From: Sulfitobacter sp. SK011
GTDB taxonomy: Bacteria > Pseudomonadota > Alphaproteobacteria > Rhodobacterales > Rhodobacteraceae
DNA length: 64,000 nucleotides
Assembly (NCBI RefSeq): GCF_003352065.1
Contig: NZ_CP025803.1
Span: 1,302,001-1,366,000 of the forward strand
Direction: 5' to 3'
Translations under genes and position numbers: made by a program
Notes under the pieces: model-generated
Database searches by the model: none
The model's input: the letters and a program-made list of their open reading frames with translations, nothing else
Told to the model about the DNA's origin: nothing
In this document: positions 44,867 to 54,403 of the stretch, one piece after another
Numbering within the stretch: the first letter of the stretch is position 1
Layout of the letters: every line of letters begins with the position of its first letter

Positions 44867-44884
44867 ATAAGCCTGTCCGCTTAT
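44867..44884. promoter_or_regulatory. inverted repeat upstream of the hisC-like gene
   Basis: ATAAGC-N6-GCTTAT, 18 bases, lying 11 bases before the aminotransferase start within the divergent gap. It could be an operator or a chance hairpin. Confidence 0.25.
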
Positions 44885-44959
44885 TCGGGCAAGGGGGGGG
44901 TGAAAAGGACGCCAGTAGCACTTACATGAGAACAGCTCGCAACAACAAGTAGCATACGC

Positions 44960-45124
44960 ATGGCAAATCTCAGCAGACGTGGTTTTATCGCTGCGACATT
45001 GGCGGCAGGGGCCTTGCGCGCCGTCCCGATGGTCGCCAGCAACCCCGGCACCCGCCGCATTCTGACGCTGGTTTATGACAAAGGCCTCGGCATGATGCGC
45101 GCGGTGGAACGTGTCGTGCACTGA
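44960..45124 (+). CDS. 54-residue protein with twin-arginine signal
   Basis: MANLSRRGFIAATLAAGAL is a textbook Tat signal (S-R-R-G-F-I followed by an Ala-rich core), leaving a mature part of about 25-30 residues, including RRILTLVYDKGLGMMRAVERVVH. The frame ends with TGA at 45124. No named family is known to me, though I recall similar short Tat proteins near this locus in relatives. No cofactor motif is visible in the short mature part. It might be carried as a partner of a larger Tat substrate. Confidence 0.6.
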   Translation: MANLSRRGFIAATLAAGALRAVPMVASNPGTRRILTLVYDKGLGMMRAVERVVH

Positions 45125-45197
45125 ATTGCCGTGACGTAGGACTGGTCAGTGCCAGTTGAATGCGCTGTTATGGCGGGACCCAATCAGGAGACCCGCC

Positions 45198-45986
45198 ATG
45201 GCCCGCGTGACCATCACCTATGAAAACCACATCGCCTTTGTCCGGCTGACCCGCGCCGACAAAATGAACGCGGTCGATCAGGACATGATCGACGCGATTA
45301 TTGCAGCAGGCCAAGAGGTTGCCGCATCTGATACGCGGGTTGTTGTGCTGTCAGGCGAGGGCAAAGCGTTTTGCGCGGGCATCGACATCACCGGGTTGTC
45401 GGCGATGATTGGCAAGGACCCCGCTGAATTGCTGATGCCGCGCACACATGGCGAGGGCACTACAAACCAATGGCAAGAGGTCGCAATGATCTGGGCGCGG
45501 CTCGACATTCCGGTCATCGCGGCCTTGCACGGCGCTGTGTACGGCGCGGGGATGCAGCTTGCGCTGGGTGCGGACATCCGTATCGCGGCACCAGACACAA
45601 AACTGGCCGTGATGGAGATGAAATGGGGCATCGTGCCGGACATGGGCGGGATGGTCCTGTTGCCCCGTTTGGTGCGCGACGATGTGTTGCGGCGGCTGAC
45701 CTATACGGCTGAGGCAATCGATACCGGTCAGGCGGAGCGCTGGGGGTTGGTGACAGAAGTCGCGGATGATCCATTGGCTGCAGCAACAGCGCTGGCGACC
45801 ACCATCGCAGGCAAAAGCCCCAGCGCAACAAAGGCCGCCAAGCAGCTGATTTCATTTGCACAAATGGCATCCGTTGACGACGTCTTGATGGCTGAATCCC
45901 GCGCCCAGGCGGATCTGCTTGGCAAACCACACCAGATGGAAGTGATCGCGGCAGAGTTTGGTAAACGGCCCGCCGTTTTCAAATAA
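45198..45986 (+). CDS. enoyl-CoA hydratase/isomerase (crotonase) family protein
   Basis: 262 residues. The oxyanion-hole segments are GEGKAFCAGIDITG and AALHGAVYGAGMQLALGADIRIA, and a catalytic Glu fits the region KWGIVPDMGGM. Start 45198 has AGGAG seven bases upstream; the longer frame does not fit the family. The presence of IVPDMGG suggests an isomerase or hydratase of short or branched acyl-CoA, not settled. It runs convergently toward valS. Confidence 0.87.
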   Translation: MARVTITYENHIAFVRLTRADKMNAVDQDMIDAIIAAGQEVAASDTRVVVLSGEGKAFCAGIDITGLSAMIGKDPAELLMPRTHGEGTTNQWQEVAMIWARLDIPVIAALHGAVYGAGMQLALGADIRIAAPDTKLAVMEMKWGIVPDMGGMVLLPRLVRDDVLRRLTYTAEAIDTGQAERWGLVTEVADDPLAAATALATTIAGKSPSATKAAKQLISFAQMASVDDVLMAESRAQADLLGKPHQMEVIAAEFGKRPAVFK

Positions 45987-46013
45987 CGGGCTGTTCGCGC
46001 GTCTGCCGAACTG

Positions 46014-49000
46014 TCACCCCAATTCGGCCAACCGATCCAATGCCGCCTGCACCTGATCGGCTTCTTCCTGGCGCGCTTCCAGATTGGTCTGTGCTTCGGC
46101 AACGACTTCGGCGGGGGCGGAGGCGGCGAATTTGGGGTTGTTCAAACGCCCCTTTAGCCCGCCGATTTCCTTGGCCAGTTTGTCAAAGGATTTTTGCAGT
46201 CGCGCTTTTTCTTCGTCAATGTCGATCAACCCGGCAAGCGGCAGGCCAAAGCTGGCCCCCGGGGCAGAGATTGCAACTGTGCCTTTCGGGAACTCGCTCG
46301 CTTTTTCAAGGCTTTCGACCCGCGCCAGGCGTTTGATCATGGCCTCGTTGCCATCCCATGCCGCCTGCGCTGCCGCATCCATGTCAGTGACGATCATTGG
46401 CACTTTCAGCCCTGCAGGCACGTGCATTTGCTGGCGCGCCGAACGAACACTTTCGATCAGGCCGATCACCCAATTCAACTCACGATCCGCGTCCTTATCG
46501 AGCAGGTCGTCGGTGGTATAGGTAGGCCAATCTGCATGCACCAACATCTTGTCGCGCTTGGCAGTGGTTTGCCACAATTCTTCGGTGATGAACGGCATGA
46601 TCGGATGCAGCAGGATCAGGCACTGATCCAGCACCCAGGCCATGGTCTGACGTGTCTCGGCCGCTTCGGGTGCGTCGTCTTGCAATAGCGGTTTGCTGAG
46701 CTCCACATACCAGTCACAGACCTTGCCCCAGACAAAGGCATAAAGCGTGTTGGCAGCATCGTTGAACCGGTAATTGTCGAGCGCTGCATCCACATCCTCG
46801 CGGGTGCGGGCAACTTCACCGACGATCCATTTGTTCAGGGTCGCTTGTGGCGTTGGCATCACGGCTGCCGTTTCGGTGAACACATCGTTCATTTCTGCAA
46901 AGCGGTGGGCGTTCCAGAGCTTGGTACCAAAGTTGCGATAGCCGGCGATCCGCGCGGTGGAGAGTTTCAGATCACGCCCCATCGCCGCCATCGAGGTCAC
47001 GGTAAAGCGCACCGCATCCGCGCCGAATTCGTCGATGAGTTCCAGCGGGTCAAGCACGTTGCCCAGCGATTTTGACATCTTCTTGCCCTTCTCATCGCGC
47101 ACCAGCGCGTGGACATAGACAGTGTCGAAAGGTTTTTGGCCCACCACGGCGTATTGCATCATCATCATCCGGGCGACCCAGAAAAAGATGATGTCGAACC
47201 CGGTGATCAGGACGGAAGTGGGGAAGTATTTTTTGAGTTCAGGCGTGTCTTCGGGCCAGCCGAGGGTGCCGATGGGCCAGAGGCCGGAGGAGAACCATGT
47301 GTCTAGGACGTCGGGGTCGCGCCAAACGAAAACCTGAAGCGGGTTGTTCTCTGCGTCGCGCTCGACTTCGCCAGTCTTCATGATGGCTTCGTATCGGTCT
47401 TGAACCTCTATGATCTCAAGCCCACCATAGACTTCGCTCATTGCGGCCTTCGCAGCTGCGTAATCTGCAAAACAAAACGGTTGCTGGTCTAGATAACTCA
47501 GCCAAACAGATTGATCAGTACCAATAACATATGGCTGATCTTGCAGCTCTCTATTGATAGCGGGTCCATACCAAACCGGTATCTGATGCCCCCACCACAA
47601 CTGTCGCGAAATACACCATGGCTCGATGTTCTCCAGCCAGTGGAAATACACCTTCTTGTCCTGCTCAGGCAGGATCGTGACCTCACCATTTTTGACCGCG
47701 TCAATCGCGGGGCCAACGATCTTGGCGGTGTCGACGAACCACTGATCGGTCAGCATCGGTTCAATCACAACTTTGGAGCGGTCGCCAAACGGCTGCATGA
47801 TCTTTTTGTTTTCGACGTAAGGAACCAGCTTGGAGCTTTCCTGCCCGTCTTCTTCGTCAATGACGGGGACCGAAACCATCACGGCCAGCCCTTCGGCATT
47901 GATTTCTTCGATTATTTTCTGACGCGCCTCGAAACGGTCCAGCCCGCGATAGGCGTCTGGAACGAGGTTGATCTCGGTTGCATCGGCGGGGGCATCCTCT
48001 GACCCGTCTGCAATCGCGCCCGCACGCGCTGCGGCCTCAGCATAGGGCAAGCCATCGGCACGCATGGCACCACGCGTGTCCATCAGCGCATAAAGCGGGA
48101 TGCCATTGCGGGTGGCGACGCCATAGTCGTTAAAGTCATGCGCGCCAGTGATCTTGACCGCTCCCGACCCAAAGTTCGGATCAGGATAATCATCCGTGAT
48201 GATCGGGATCATCCGGCGGTGCTCTTTTGGTCCCACCGGAATTTCGCATAGTTTTCCGACGATTGGCGCATAACGTTCATCCGATGGATGAACTGCAACG
48301 GCACCATCGCCCAGCATGGTTTCGGGGCGCGTGGTCGCAATTGAGATATAGTCGCGGGTCTCGCGCAATGTCTCGTTGCCGTCCTCATCTTTCTCCACGT
48401 ACTCGTATGTAGCACCCCCGGCGAGCGGGTATTTGAAGTGCCACATGTGGCCGTCCACTTCGGTAGACTCGACTTCAAGATCTGAAATCGCCGTCTCAAA
48501 ATGCGGGTCCCAATTGACCAGCCGCTTGCCGCGATAGATGTGGCCTTTCCGGTACATATCGACAAACACCTTGATCACGGCGTCGTGGAAATTGCCTTCT
48601 TCACCCTCGGGCGCGTTTGGGGCACCCGACATGGTGAATGCCTCGCGGTCCCAGTCACAGCTGGCCCCAAGCCGTTTGAGCTGCCCGATGATGGTGCCGC
48701 GTGATTTGATTTTCTGCTGCCAGACCCGTTCAAGGAATTTCTCGCGGCCCATCTCGCGACGGTTTGGTTCCTGATGTTCCATCATGTCACGTTCGGTCAC
48801 CATCTGGGTGGCGATGCCTGCGTGATCGGTGCCGGGTTGCCAGAGCGTGTCAAAGCCACGCATCCGGTGCCAGCGGGTCAGAATGTCCTGCAACGTGTTG
48901 TTGAACGCATGCCCCATGTGCAGCGACCCGGTGACGTTGGGTGGCGGGATCATGATGCAGAAGGTTTCATCCCGGCTGGCATTTGCGCCAGCCCTAAATG

Positions 49001-49073
49001 CGCCAGCTTTTTCCCAAGCGGCGTAAAGGCGTGCTTCGGCCTCAGCGGCATTGAAGGTTTTGTCGAGTGCCAT
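46014..49073 (-). CDS. valS: valyl-tRNA synthetase
   Basis: About 1019 residues. The HIGH-type motif is GSLHMGH at residues 49-55 (after IPPPNVTG), KMSKS is in [10 protein letters not shown] at about 665, and a C-terminal coiled-coil ([20 protein letters not shown]...) binds tRNA as usual. The editing domain lies between. ATG 49073 has GGGA nine bases upstream; ATG 49079 is the alternative. It charges tRNA-Val. It lies 10 kb from the PIMT-tolC-popZ-like genes it adjoins in some relatives. Confidence 0.95.
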   Translation of the reverse strand: MALDKTFNAAEAEARLYAAWEKAGAFRAGANASRDETFCIMIPPPNVTGSLHMGHAFNNTLQDILTRWHRMRGFDTLWQPGTDHAGIATQMVTERDMMEHQEPNRREMGREKFLERVWQQKIKSRGTIIGQLKRLGASCDWDREAFTMSGAPNAPEGEEGNFHDAVIKVFVDMYRKGHIYRGKRLVNWDPHFETAISDLEVESTEVDGHMWHFKYPLAGGATYEYVEKDEDGNETLRETRDYISIATTRPETMLGDGAVAVHPSDERYAPIVGKLCEIPVGPKEHRRMIPIITDDYPDPNFGSGAVKITGAHDFNDYGVATRNGIPLYALMDTRGAMRADGLPYAEAAARAGAIADGSEDAPADATEINLVPDAYRGLDRFEARQKIIEEINAEGLAVMVSVPVIDEEDGQESSKLVPYVENKKIMQPFGDRSKVVIEPMLTDQWFVDTAKIVGPAIDAVKNGEVTILPEQDKKVYFHWLENIEPWCISRQLWWGHQIPVWYGPAINRELQDQPYVIGTDQSVWLSYLDQQPFCFADYAAAKAAMSEVYGGLEIIEVQDRYEAIMKTGEVERDAENNPLQVFVWRDPDVLDTWFSSGLWPIGTLGWPEDTPELKKYFPTSVLITGFDIIFFWVARMMMMQYAVVGQKPFDTVYVHALVRDEKGKKMSKSLGNVLDPLELIDEFGADAVRFTVTSMAAMGRDLKLSTARIAGYRNFGTKLWNAHRFAEMNDVFTETAAVMPTPQATLNKWIVGEVARTREDVDAALDNYRFNDAANTLYAFVWGKVCDWYVELSKPLLQDDAPEAAETRQTMAWVLDQCLILLHPIMPFITEELWQTTAKRDKMLVHADWPTYTTDDLLDKDADRELNWVIGLIESVRSARQQMHVPAGLKVPMIVTDMDAAAQAAWDGNEAMIKRLARVESLEKASEFPKGTVAISAPGASFGLPLAGLIDIDEEKARLQKSFDKLAKEIGGLKGRLNNPKFAASAPAEVVAEAQTNLEARQEEADQVQAALDRLAELG

Positions 49074-49209
49074 GGTCATAAATCCCGTGTTCGTTTGTCG
49101 GTGATCTAGCGGACATGCGGGCCGAGGGAAAGAGTGGCGCGCGTATGACATTGGCGGTGGTGGCATCGGTGGGGTTGATTTTGAGTATTTTTGGCGAAAA
49201 GAAACAAAA

Positions 49210-49267
49210 CCGCCCTGCTATTCAGCAAACCATTCCGTTCAACGGGCTAGGGGCTGACACAGGGCGG
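49210..49267 (-). terminator. long hairpin with T-rich end before valS
   Basis: Outer arms CCGCCCTG (49210-49217) and CAGGGCGG (49260-49267) pair perfectly; inside are CAGC/GCTG (49223-49226 with 49253-49256) and CCG/CGG (49235-49237 with 49243-49245). On the minus strand it is followed by TTTTGTTTC. It may end the HD-domain transcript, or act as a structured leader of valS. The rest of the 326-base gap shows no gene. Confidence 0.5.
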
Positions 49268-49399
49268 CTTCTTCTCGCGAGGCATTCGGCTCTCCAGCCT
49301 GTATCCTGTTTTCATAAGATCAGAACTTTCATAACGAAGCGTGAACCCAAGCTTCTTTTCGCCCAAATACTCAATTCGGCCTAACATCCGTCGCAGGTT

Positions 49400-50005
49400 T
49401 CAAGGGTGGGATGTGCCTTGCAACGGTTCGCGTATACCGGGCCGGATCACGTCTGGATCATAAGGTGCGCGCGCAAAAACCTCGCGCACCATATCGCGGA
49501 AAAAATCGAGCGGCAGGGTGTCATAGTCAGGATCAAAGCTGGCCTGATCCCAGTGTTCGCAGAACGCCACGCAATCGTCGAAATAGGCGTGCCCCAGATG
49601 ACGGTCCCGTTTGTTGGGGTCGGCACCCACATGATGACCGTAATAGACCATCTGAAAATCTGCATGGGTTTGCACGCACCACGCACATTGTTCGCGCACA
49701 AAAGGCCGCAGGATCGCGGCGGCGTATTCGTCATGATTGTAGGGTGCATAGATGTCGCCGATGTCGTGCAGCAGCGCGGCGACGATCCAGTCAATATCGG
49801 CCCCATCACGGTAGGCGCGGGTTGCCGCTTGCAGTGAATGGCCCAGCCGTGTGACTTTGTACCCTGACAGCCCTTCGTCCAGGTCGACAAGAGCGCCCAA
49901 AAGGCGGTCGGCGGTGCCTTTGGTGTATGCGACCTCGTGTTTGGTCAGAAACACATAATCGGCTTGCGTGCCGTCTTTCATCTGGGTGAATTTGACCTGG
50001 TCCAT
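49400..50005 (-). CDS. HD-domain protein resembling diiron oxygenases (PhnZ-like)
   Basis: 201 residues. Metal ligands appear as GHSLQAATRA (first His), LLHDIGD (HD pair, about 78-84), NHDEYAAAIL, then CVQTHADFQMVYYGHHVG with further His and late Asp residues. The spacing resembles PhnZ and other HD-type mixed-valent diiron oxygenases more than nucleotide phosphohydrolases. There are no phosphonate genes here. The product is therefore called an HD protein, with oxygenase as hypothesis. Just beyond its start are an Lrp regulator and a PLP decarboxylase. Confidence 0.7.
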   Translation of the reverse strand: MDQVKFTQMKDGTQADYVFLTKHEVAYTKGTADRLLGALVDLDEGLSGYKVTRLGHSLQAATRAYRDGADIDWIVAALLHDIGDIYAPYNHDEYAAAILRPFVREQCAWCVQTHADFQMVYYGHHVGADPNKRDRHLGHAYFDDCVAFCEHWDQASFDPDYDTLPLDFFRDMVREVFARAPYDPDVIRPGIREPLQGTSHP

Positions 50006-50094
50006 CGTTCAGAGAGTCCTTTGATGTTTTCCGCGTCAGAATTGCGTCATTCGGGCCAGCGATCTGTTCTGTTTTCGACACCGTTTTGGGTCAA

Positions 50095-50529
50095 TCAGCC
50101 ACGGCGGTCCAGTTTTGTGCTCAGATGAATCAGGCTTTCCGAACTTTTGACCCCGCGCGCTTCGCCGATCTTGTCCAGTGTTTCGTCCAGTTCTTCGGTG
50201 GTGTCCGCTGCGATCTGAACCAGCAGGTCGAACCGCCCAGACGTGGTATGGACCACCCGCACGCCGGGCAGGCTGCGCAAGCGGGCCAGAACGGCGGGGC
50301 TGCTGCGCGGTTCGATGCTGACCAGCGCAGTCGCATGTAGTTTGGCATCGACGGCAGCGCCCAGTCGGGCGGTATAGCCGATGATTGTGCCGCTGCGTTC
50401 CAATCGGTCGAGCCGCGCCTGCACTGTGGTGCGGGCCAGCCCGAGTGTGCGGGCCAGATCAGCAACGGGTTGCCGCGCATTGGTCTGTAAACACGTGATA
50501 AGGGCACGGTCAGTTTCGTCGATTTGCAT
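50095..50529 (-). CDS. Lrp/AsnC-family regulator, divergent from decarboxylase
   Basis: 144 residues: helix-turn-helix DETDRALITCLQTNARQPVADLARTLGLARTTVQARLDRLERSG, then a RAM effector domain with VVHTTSGRFDLLVQIAADTTEEL. ATG 50529 (MQIDE) fits the family start. It faces the decarboxylase gene across about 107 bases and probably controls it in response to an amino acid. Confidence 0.85.
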   Translation of the reverse strand: MQIDETDRALITCLQTNARQPVADLARTLGLARTTVQARLDRLERSGTIIGYTARLGAAVDAKLHATALVSIEPRSSPAVLARLRSLPGVRVVHTTSGRFDLLVQIAADTTEELDETLDKIGEARGVKSSESLIHLSTKLDRRG

Positions 50530-50636
50530 GGTGATTCCGTCATACTGTCTGAAGTTTCCATCATTATAGCCCATTAGACGCGTGGTTTCGACGAAAATTC
50601 ACCTAGTATCAGGGAAAACACCCTAGTGAGGCCTTG

Positions 50637-51770
50637 ATGCAGCATTCCATCCCCCTGCCACTGAACCCCGCCGCCTTTTTGGCGCAGCATCGTCCTGATG
50701 CCCCGATCATGTTCTTTGCCCCCGCCGTCCTGCAAGACACGGCGCGGCGGTTTCAGGCGGATTTCGACGGGTTGGTGACCTATGCTGTGAAAGCCAATGA
50801 CCGTCCGGAAATATTGAGCAATCTGGTGGCCGCCGGAATCTCGACATTTGATGTGGCCTCTCCCGCCGAGATGCGGGCGGTGCGTGCGGCCTGTCCGCAG
50901 GCTGTGTTGCATTATAACAACCCGATCCGGTCTATTGCCGAGGTTGAGGCGGGCATTGATGTCGGTGTGGCCAGTTGGTCCGTGGACGATCATGCGGAGT
51001 TGGCAAAGCTTGACGCCGTGCCACGCACCGCTGAAATCGCGGTACGGTTTGCTTTGCCCGTCACCGGGGCCGCCTATGATTTTGGGTCGAAATTTGGGGC
51101 AACACCAGATCAGGCGGCTGACCTTTTGCGCAGGGTTGTTGCAATGGGGTTCGTCCCATCATTGTGTTTTCATCCCGGCACGCAATGCAATGACCCTCAG
51201 GCATGGGCCAGCTATGTGACTGAGGCGGCGCGCATTGCGGCGTTGGCGGGTGTCAGATTGGCGCGGCTAAACATCGGCGGTGGATTTGCAGCGAACAGAG
51301 GGTTCGGGGCACCGGACCACCGGGCGATTTTCACAACCATCAACAGCGCTGTGAAGCGCTCTTTTGCCGGGGCTGAACCCAGAGTACTCTGTGAACCGGG
51401 CCGTGCGATGGTTGCGGATGCATGTGTTCTGGCCACGCGGGTCAAGGGGATGCGGTCAGGCGGCGAGGTGGTCTTTCTGAACGATGGTATTTATGGCGGT
51501 TTGCCGGATTTGCGCGATATGGGTCTGTCCGGCTTGGTTCATGTGCTTGGCCCAGCAGGGCCGCGATCGGGGGCGGCGACCCCTCGCATCGTCTTCGGTC
51601 CGACCTGTGATTCCCTTGATCGGCTGCCGGACGGCTTGCCATTGCCTGCCGATACGGCGGTGGGTGATTATGTGATGTTTGGTGGCATGGGTGCCTATTC
51701 AATTGCGATGAGCACGGGATTTAACGGCTACGGCGTCGGGCAGGTTGAAATGGTCTGCGCACTCGTCTGA
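50637..51770 (+). CDS. ornithine decarboxylase-like type III PLP enzyme
   Basis: 377 residues of the alanine-racemase-barrel decarboxylase group. The PLP lysine is in VTYAVKANDRPEIL, the glycine-rich phosphate loop is LNIGGGFAANR, CEPGRAMVA carries the phosphate-binding Arg, and the catalytic Cys is in GPTCDSLD with a final YSIAMSTGFNGY. This is the eukaryotic-type ornithine/lysine/diaminopimelate class; ornithine or lysine decarboxylation to a polyamine is likely. GAGG lies before ATG 50637. The divergent Lrp gene supports amino-acid-responsive control. Confidence 0.85.
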   Translation: MQHSIPLPLNPAAFLAQHRPDAPIMFFAPAVLQDTARRFQADFDGLVTYAVKANDRPEILSNLVAAGISTFDVASPAEMRAVRAACPQAVLHYNNPIRSIAEVEAGIDVGVASWSVDDHAELAKLDAVPRTAEIAVRFALPVTGAAYDFGSKFGATPDQAADLLRRVVAMGFVPSLCFHPGTQCNDPQAWASYVTEAARIAALAGVRLARLNIGGGFAANRGFGAPDHRAIFTTINSAVKRSFAGAEPRVLCEPGRAMVADACVLATRVKGMRSGGEVVFLNDGIYGGLPDLRDMGLSGLVHVLGPAGPRSGAATPRIVFGPTCDSLDRLPDGLPLPADTAVGDYVMFGGMGAYSIAMSTGFNGYGVGQVEMVCALV

Positions 51771-51892
51771 GCGCGCAGTGGATGTGCAGACAGCTGCCTG
51801 CCCCATGATAAATCCGGTCGGGCCCTAGACATGGCACCTTTGCCCGCTAATGTTTGTCACGAAACAGGCATGACGGGTAAGGGCGCAGCATC

Positions 51893-54190
51893 GTGGACAA
51901 ATTTGGTAAAAGCCAGTCGGTTAAGCGGACGGAAGATGTGCGGTTTTTGACCGGCGAAGGACGCTATGTCGATGACATCACCCCGCAAGGTGCGCTGCAT
52001 GGGTATTTCTTCCGCTCACCGGTGGCGCATGGGGTGATTTCTGAGCTTGATGTTGCAGATGCGGCCGAGGCTGACGGTGTTCATCTGGTGCTGACCTGCG
52101 CCGATCTTGAGGCCGCTGGAATTGATATTGCCATTGCCGGAGCGGTGGTCAAAAACCGCGACGGTACCAGAGCCGCCGATCCTCTGCGCCCGATGCTGGC
52201 AAAGGGCAAGGTGCGGTATGTCGGTGAACCTGTGGCGCTGATTGTGGCCGAAACCTATGCGCAGGCGCGTGATGCCGCGGAACTAGTCATGTTTGATGCC
52301 GATGATCTGCCCGCCAAGATGGATTTGGCCACAGGTGGCGAGGCGGTGCACGATGAGGCACCCGACAACCGTGCGTTTGACTGGGGCATGGGCGACGAGG
52401 CCGCAACCGAGGCAGCCTTTGCAAAGGCCGCGAAAACCGTGGCGCTTGAGGTTGGTGACAACCGCATCATCGTCAATTCTATGGAGCCGCGCGGCTGTTT
52501 TGCGGAATGGGACGGAACCCGCCTGCATCTGGCCAATAACGCCCAGGGCGTTTGGGTGCACAAAGACAATCTGATCAAATCGTTCGGGCTGGACCCCGAA
52601 AATGTCCGTGTGACCAACCCTGATACCGGGGGCAGTTTCGGGATGAAGGCGATGGCCTATCCTGAGTATTTCTGCGTGGCTGCCGCGGCGCGCGCATTGG
52701 GCCGGCCTGTACGCTGGATGGCGGACCGGACCGAGGCGATGTTGAGTGACAACGGTGGGCGCGATCTGACATCGCTCGCTGAATTTGCCTTTGATGAGCA
52801 CAACAAGATCACCGCATACCGGGTGCGCACCAAATGCAATCTGGGGGCCTATAATTCGCAGTTTGGCCAGCCCATCCAGACACAGCTTTTCAGTCGCGTT
52901 TTGATGGGCGTTTATGACGTGCAAACCACGTGGCTGCAGGTTGACGGGTATTACACCAACACCGTTCAGGTCGATGCCTATCGCGGGGCCGGCAGACCGG
53001 AGGCGATTTATGTGTTGGAGCGGTTGATGGATCGGGCCGCGCGGGAATTGGGTGTGGACCCCTGGGAGTTGCGGCGGATCAATTTTATCAAGCCAGAACA
53101 GATGCCCTACCGGACAACGACAAATGAAACCTATGACGTGGGCGATTTCGACCGGCTTTTGACCCGGATGCACAAAGAGGCCGATATGGCCGGGTTTGAC
53201 GCGCGCAAGGCAGCCGATGCCAAACGCGGTCTGCTGCGGGGCGTTGGACTTTGTTACTATATCGAAAGTATTTTGGGCGATCCTGCGGAAGGGGCCAAGG
53301 TGGTCTTTGAAGAGGATGGCAGCGTGTCGATCTATGTAGGAACGCAAAGCAACGGTCAGGGGCACGAGACGGTCTATGCCCAGTTTCTCAGCGATCAGAC
53401 GGGTATTCCGGCAGATCAGATCACTGTGGTGCAGGGCGACAGCGACCTGATCAAAGAGGGCGGCGGCACTGGTGGATCCCGGTCTGTCACCACACAGAAC
53501 AACGCGACACTGGCCACTGTGGCCAAGATGACAGAGGCATTTACCGCATTTCTTGCCGATGAAATGGGCGTGCCTGCGGGTGCCATATCCTTTGATGATG
53601 AACAGTTCCGGGCAGAGGGGTCAAACCTGACACCGACCATGCTTGAGGTCGCTGAAATGGCGCGCGAAAAGGGCCGCGATGACCTGTTGACCCATCACGC
53701 GCGCGCAAAACTGGACGCGCGCAGTTTTCCCAACGGGGTGCATGTTACAGAGGTTGTGATCGATCCTGAAACGGGTGTCGTGACCACTGATCGTTACATC
53801 GTTGTCGATGATTTTGGCAATCTTATCAATCCGATGCTGGCCGAAGGTCAAGTGCATGGTGGTGTCGCGCAGGGGATCGGACAGGCGGTGCAGGAGCGGG
53901 TTGTCTATGATGAGGATGGCCAGCTGCTCACGGCATCGTTCATGGACTATGCCTTGCCGCGGGCCACAGATTTGCCAAATATTACTTTTATGTCTGAACC
54001 CGTCCCATCCACGGCCAACATCATGGGTATGAAGGGCTGCGGCGAGGCGGGCACAGTGGGCGCGTTGGCGGCCATCGCAAATGCAGTGCAAGATGCATTG
54101 TGGGATCATGGGGTACGGCAGGCCGATATGCCGTTCACACCCCATATGGTTTGGGAGCTTTTGAACGGTGCTAAGATCGCGGCGGAATAA
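51893..54190 (+). CDS. molybdenum hydroxylase large subunit, form II CoxL type
   Basis: 765 residues of the xanthine-dehydrogenase family large subunit: GRYVDDI at the start, DTGGSFGMK for the cofactor, DAYRGAGRPE at about 361-367 and GCGEAGTVGAL near 716 with the active-site Glu. AYRGAGR marks form II, not the AYXCSFR of true CO dehydrogenase. The start codon is GTG at 51893 with AAGGG upstream. FAD (CoxM) and Fe-S (CoxS) subunit genes are absent on either side, so they must lie elsewhere or the gene is an orphan. The oxidised substrate is unknown. Confidence 0.87.
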   Translation: MDKFGKSQSVKRTEDVRFLTGEGRYVDDITPQGALHGYFFRSPVAHGVISELDVADAAEADGVHLVLTCADLEAAGIDIAIAGAVVKNRDGTRAADPLRPMLAKGKVRYVGEPVALIVAETYAQARDAAELVMFDADDLPAKMDLATGGEAVHDEAPDNRAFDWGMGDEAATEAAFAKAAKTVALEVGDNRIIVNSMEPRGCFAEWDGTRLHLANNAQGVWVHKDNLIKSFGLDPENVRVTNPDTGGSFGMKAMAYPEYFCVAAAARALGRPVRWMADRTEAMLSDNGGRDLTSLAEFAFDEHNKITAYRVRTKCNLGAYNSQFGQPIQTQLFSRVLMGVYDVQTTWLQVDGYYTNTVQVDAYRGAGRPEAIYVLERLMDRAARELGVDPWELRRINFIKPEQMPYRTTTNETYDVGDFDRLLTRMHKEADMAGFDARKAADAKRGLLRGVGLCYYIESILGDPAEGAKVVFEEDGSVSIYVGTQSNGQGHETVYAQFLSDQTGIPADQITVVQGDSDLIKEGGGTGGSRSVTTQNNATLATVAKMTEAFTAFLADEMGVPAGAISFDDEQFRAEGSNLTPTMLEVAEMAREKGRDDLLTHHARAKLDARSFPNGVHVTEVVIDPETGVVTTDRYIVVDDFGNLINPMLAEGQVHGGVAQGIGQAVQERVVYDEDGQLLTASFMDYALPRATDLPNITFMSEPVPSTANIMGMKGCGEAGTVGALAAIANAVQDALWDHGVRQADMPFTPHMVWELLNGAKIAAE

Positions 54191-54253
54191 GCTGAATGCG
54201 CAGGGTTTTATCGGGCTCGGATGCGCGCCATTGCGCCGCATGGGGGCATCAGG

Positions 54254-54403
54254 ATGAAGGGTGCGCCGCGTGACAAACAGACTGCCGCAAAAGGCGATAC
54301 CGTTGGTCAGTCCCCGTACGCTTTGTCTGCCAATCGCATTGACGATCCTGATCTCTTGATGGAAGCAGCGAAGGCCCGGCAGATCGCAAAGGCCATGATA
54401 TGA
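54254..54403 (+). CDS. 49-residue protein overlapping the DUF2235 gene
   Basis: A hydrophilic short frame from ATG 54254 ending RIDDPDLLMEAAKARQIAKAMI, with a helical C-terminus. Its TGA overlaps the ATG of the next gene (ATGA), which is the main support. An earlier in-frame ATG at 54221 is possible. No known family; perhaps a cognate partner of the DUF2235 hydrolase. Confidence 0.5.
   Translation: MKGAPRDKQTAAKGDTVGQSPYALSANRIDDPDLLMEAAKARQIAKAMI

Noticed and set aside
49115-49384. 89-residue plus-strand frame antisense to the valS start
   Set aside because: It overlaps the start of the real gene region, has no ribosome site and ends in a sequence that resembles no protein.
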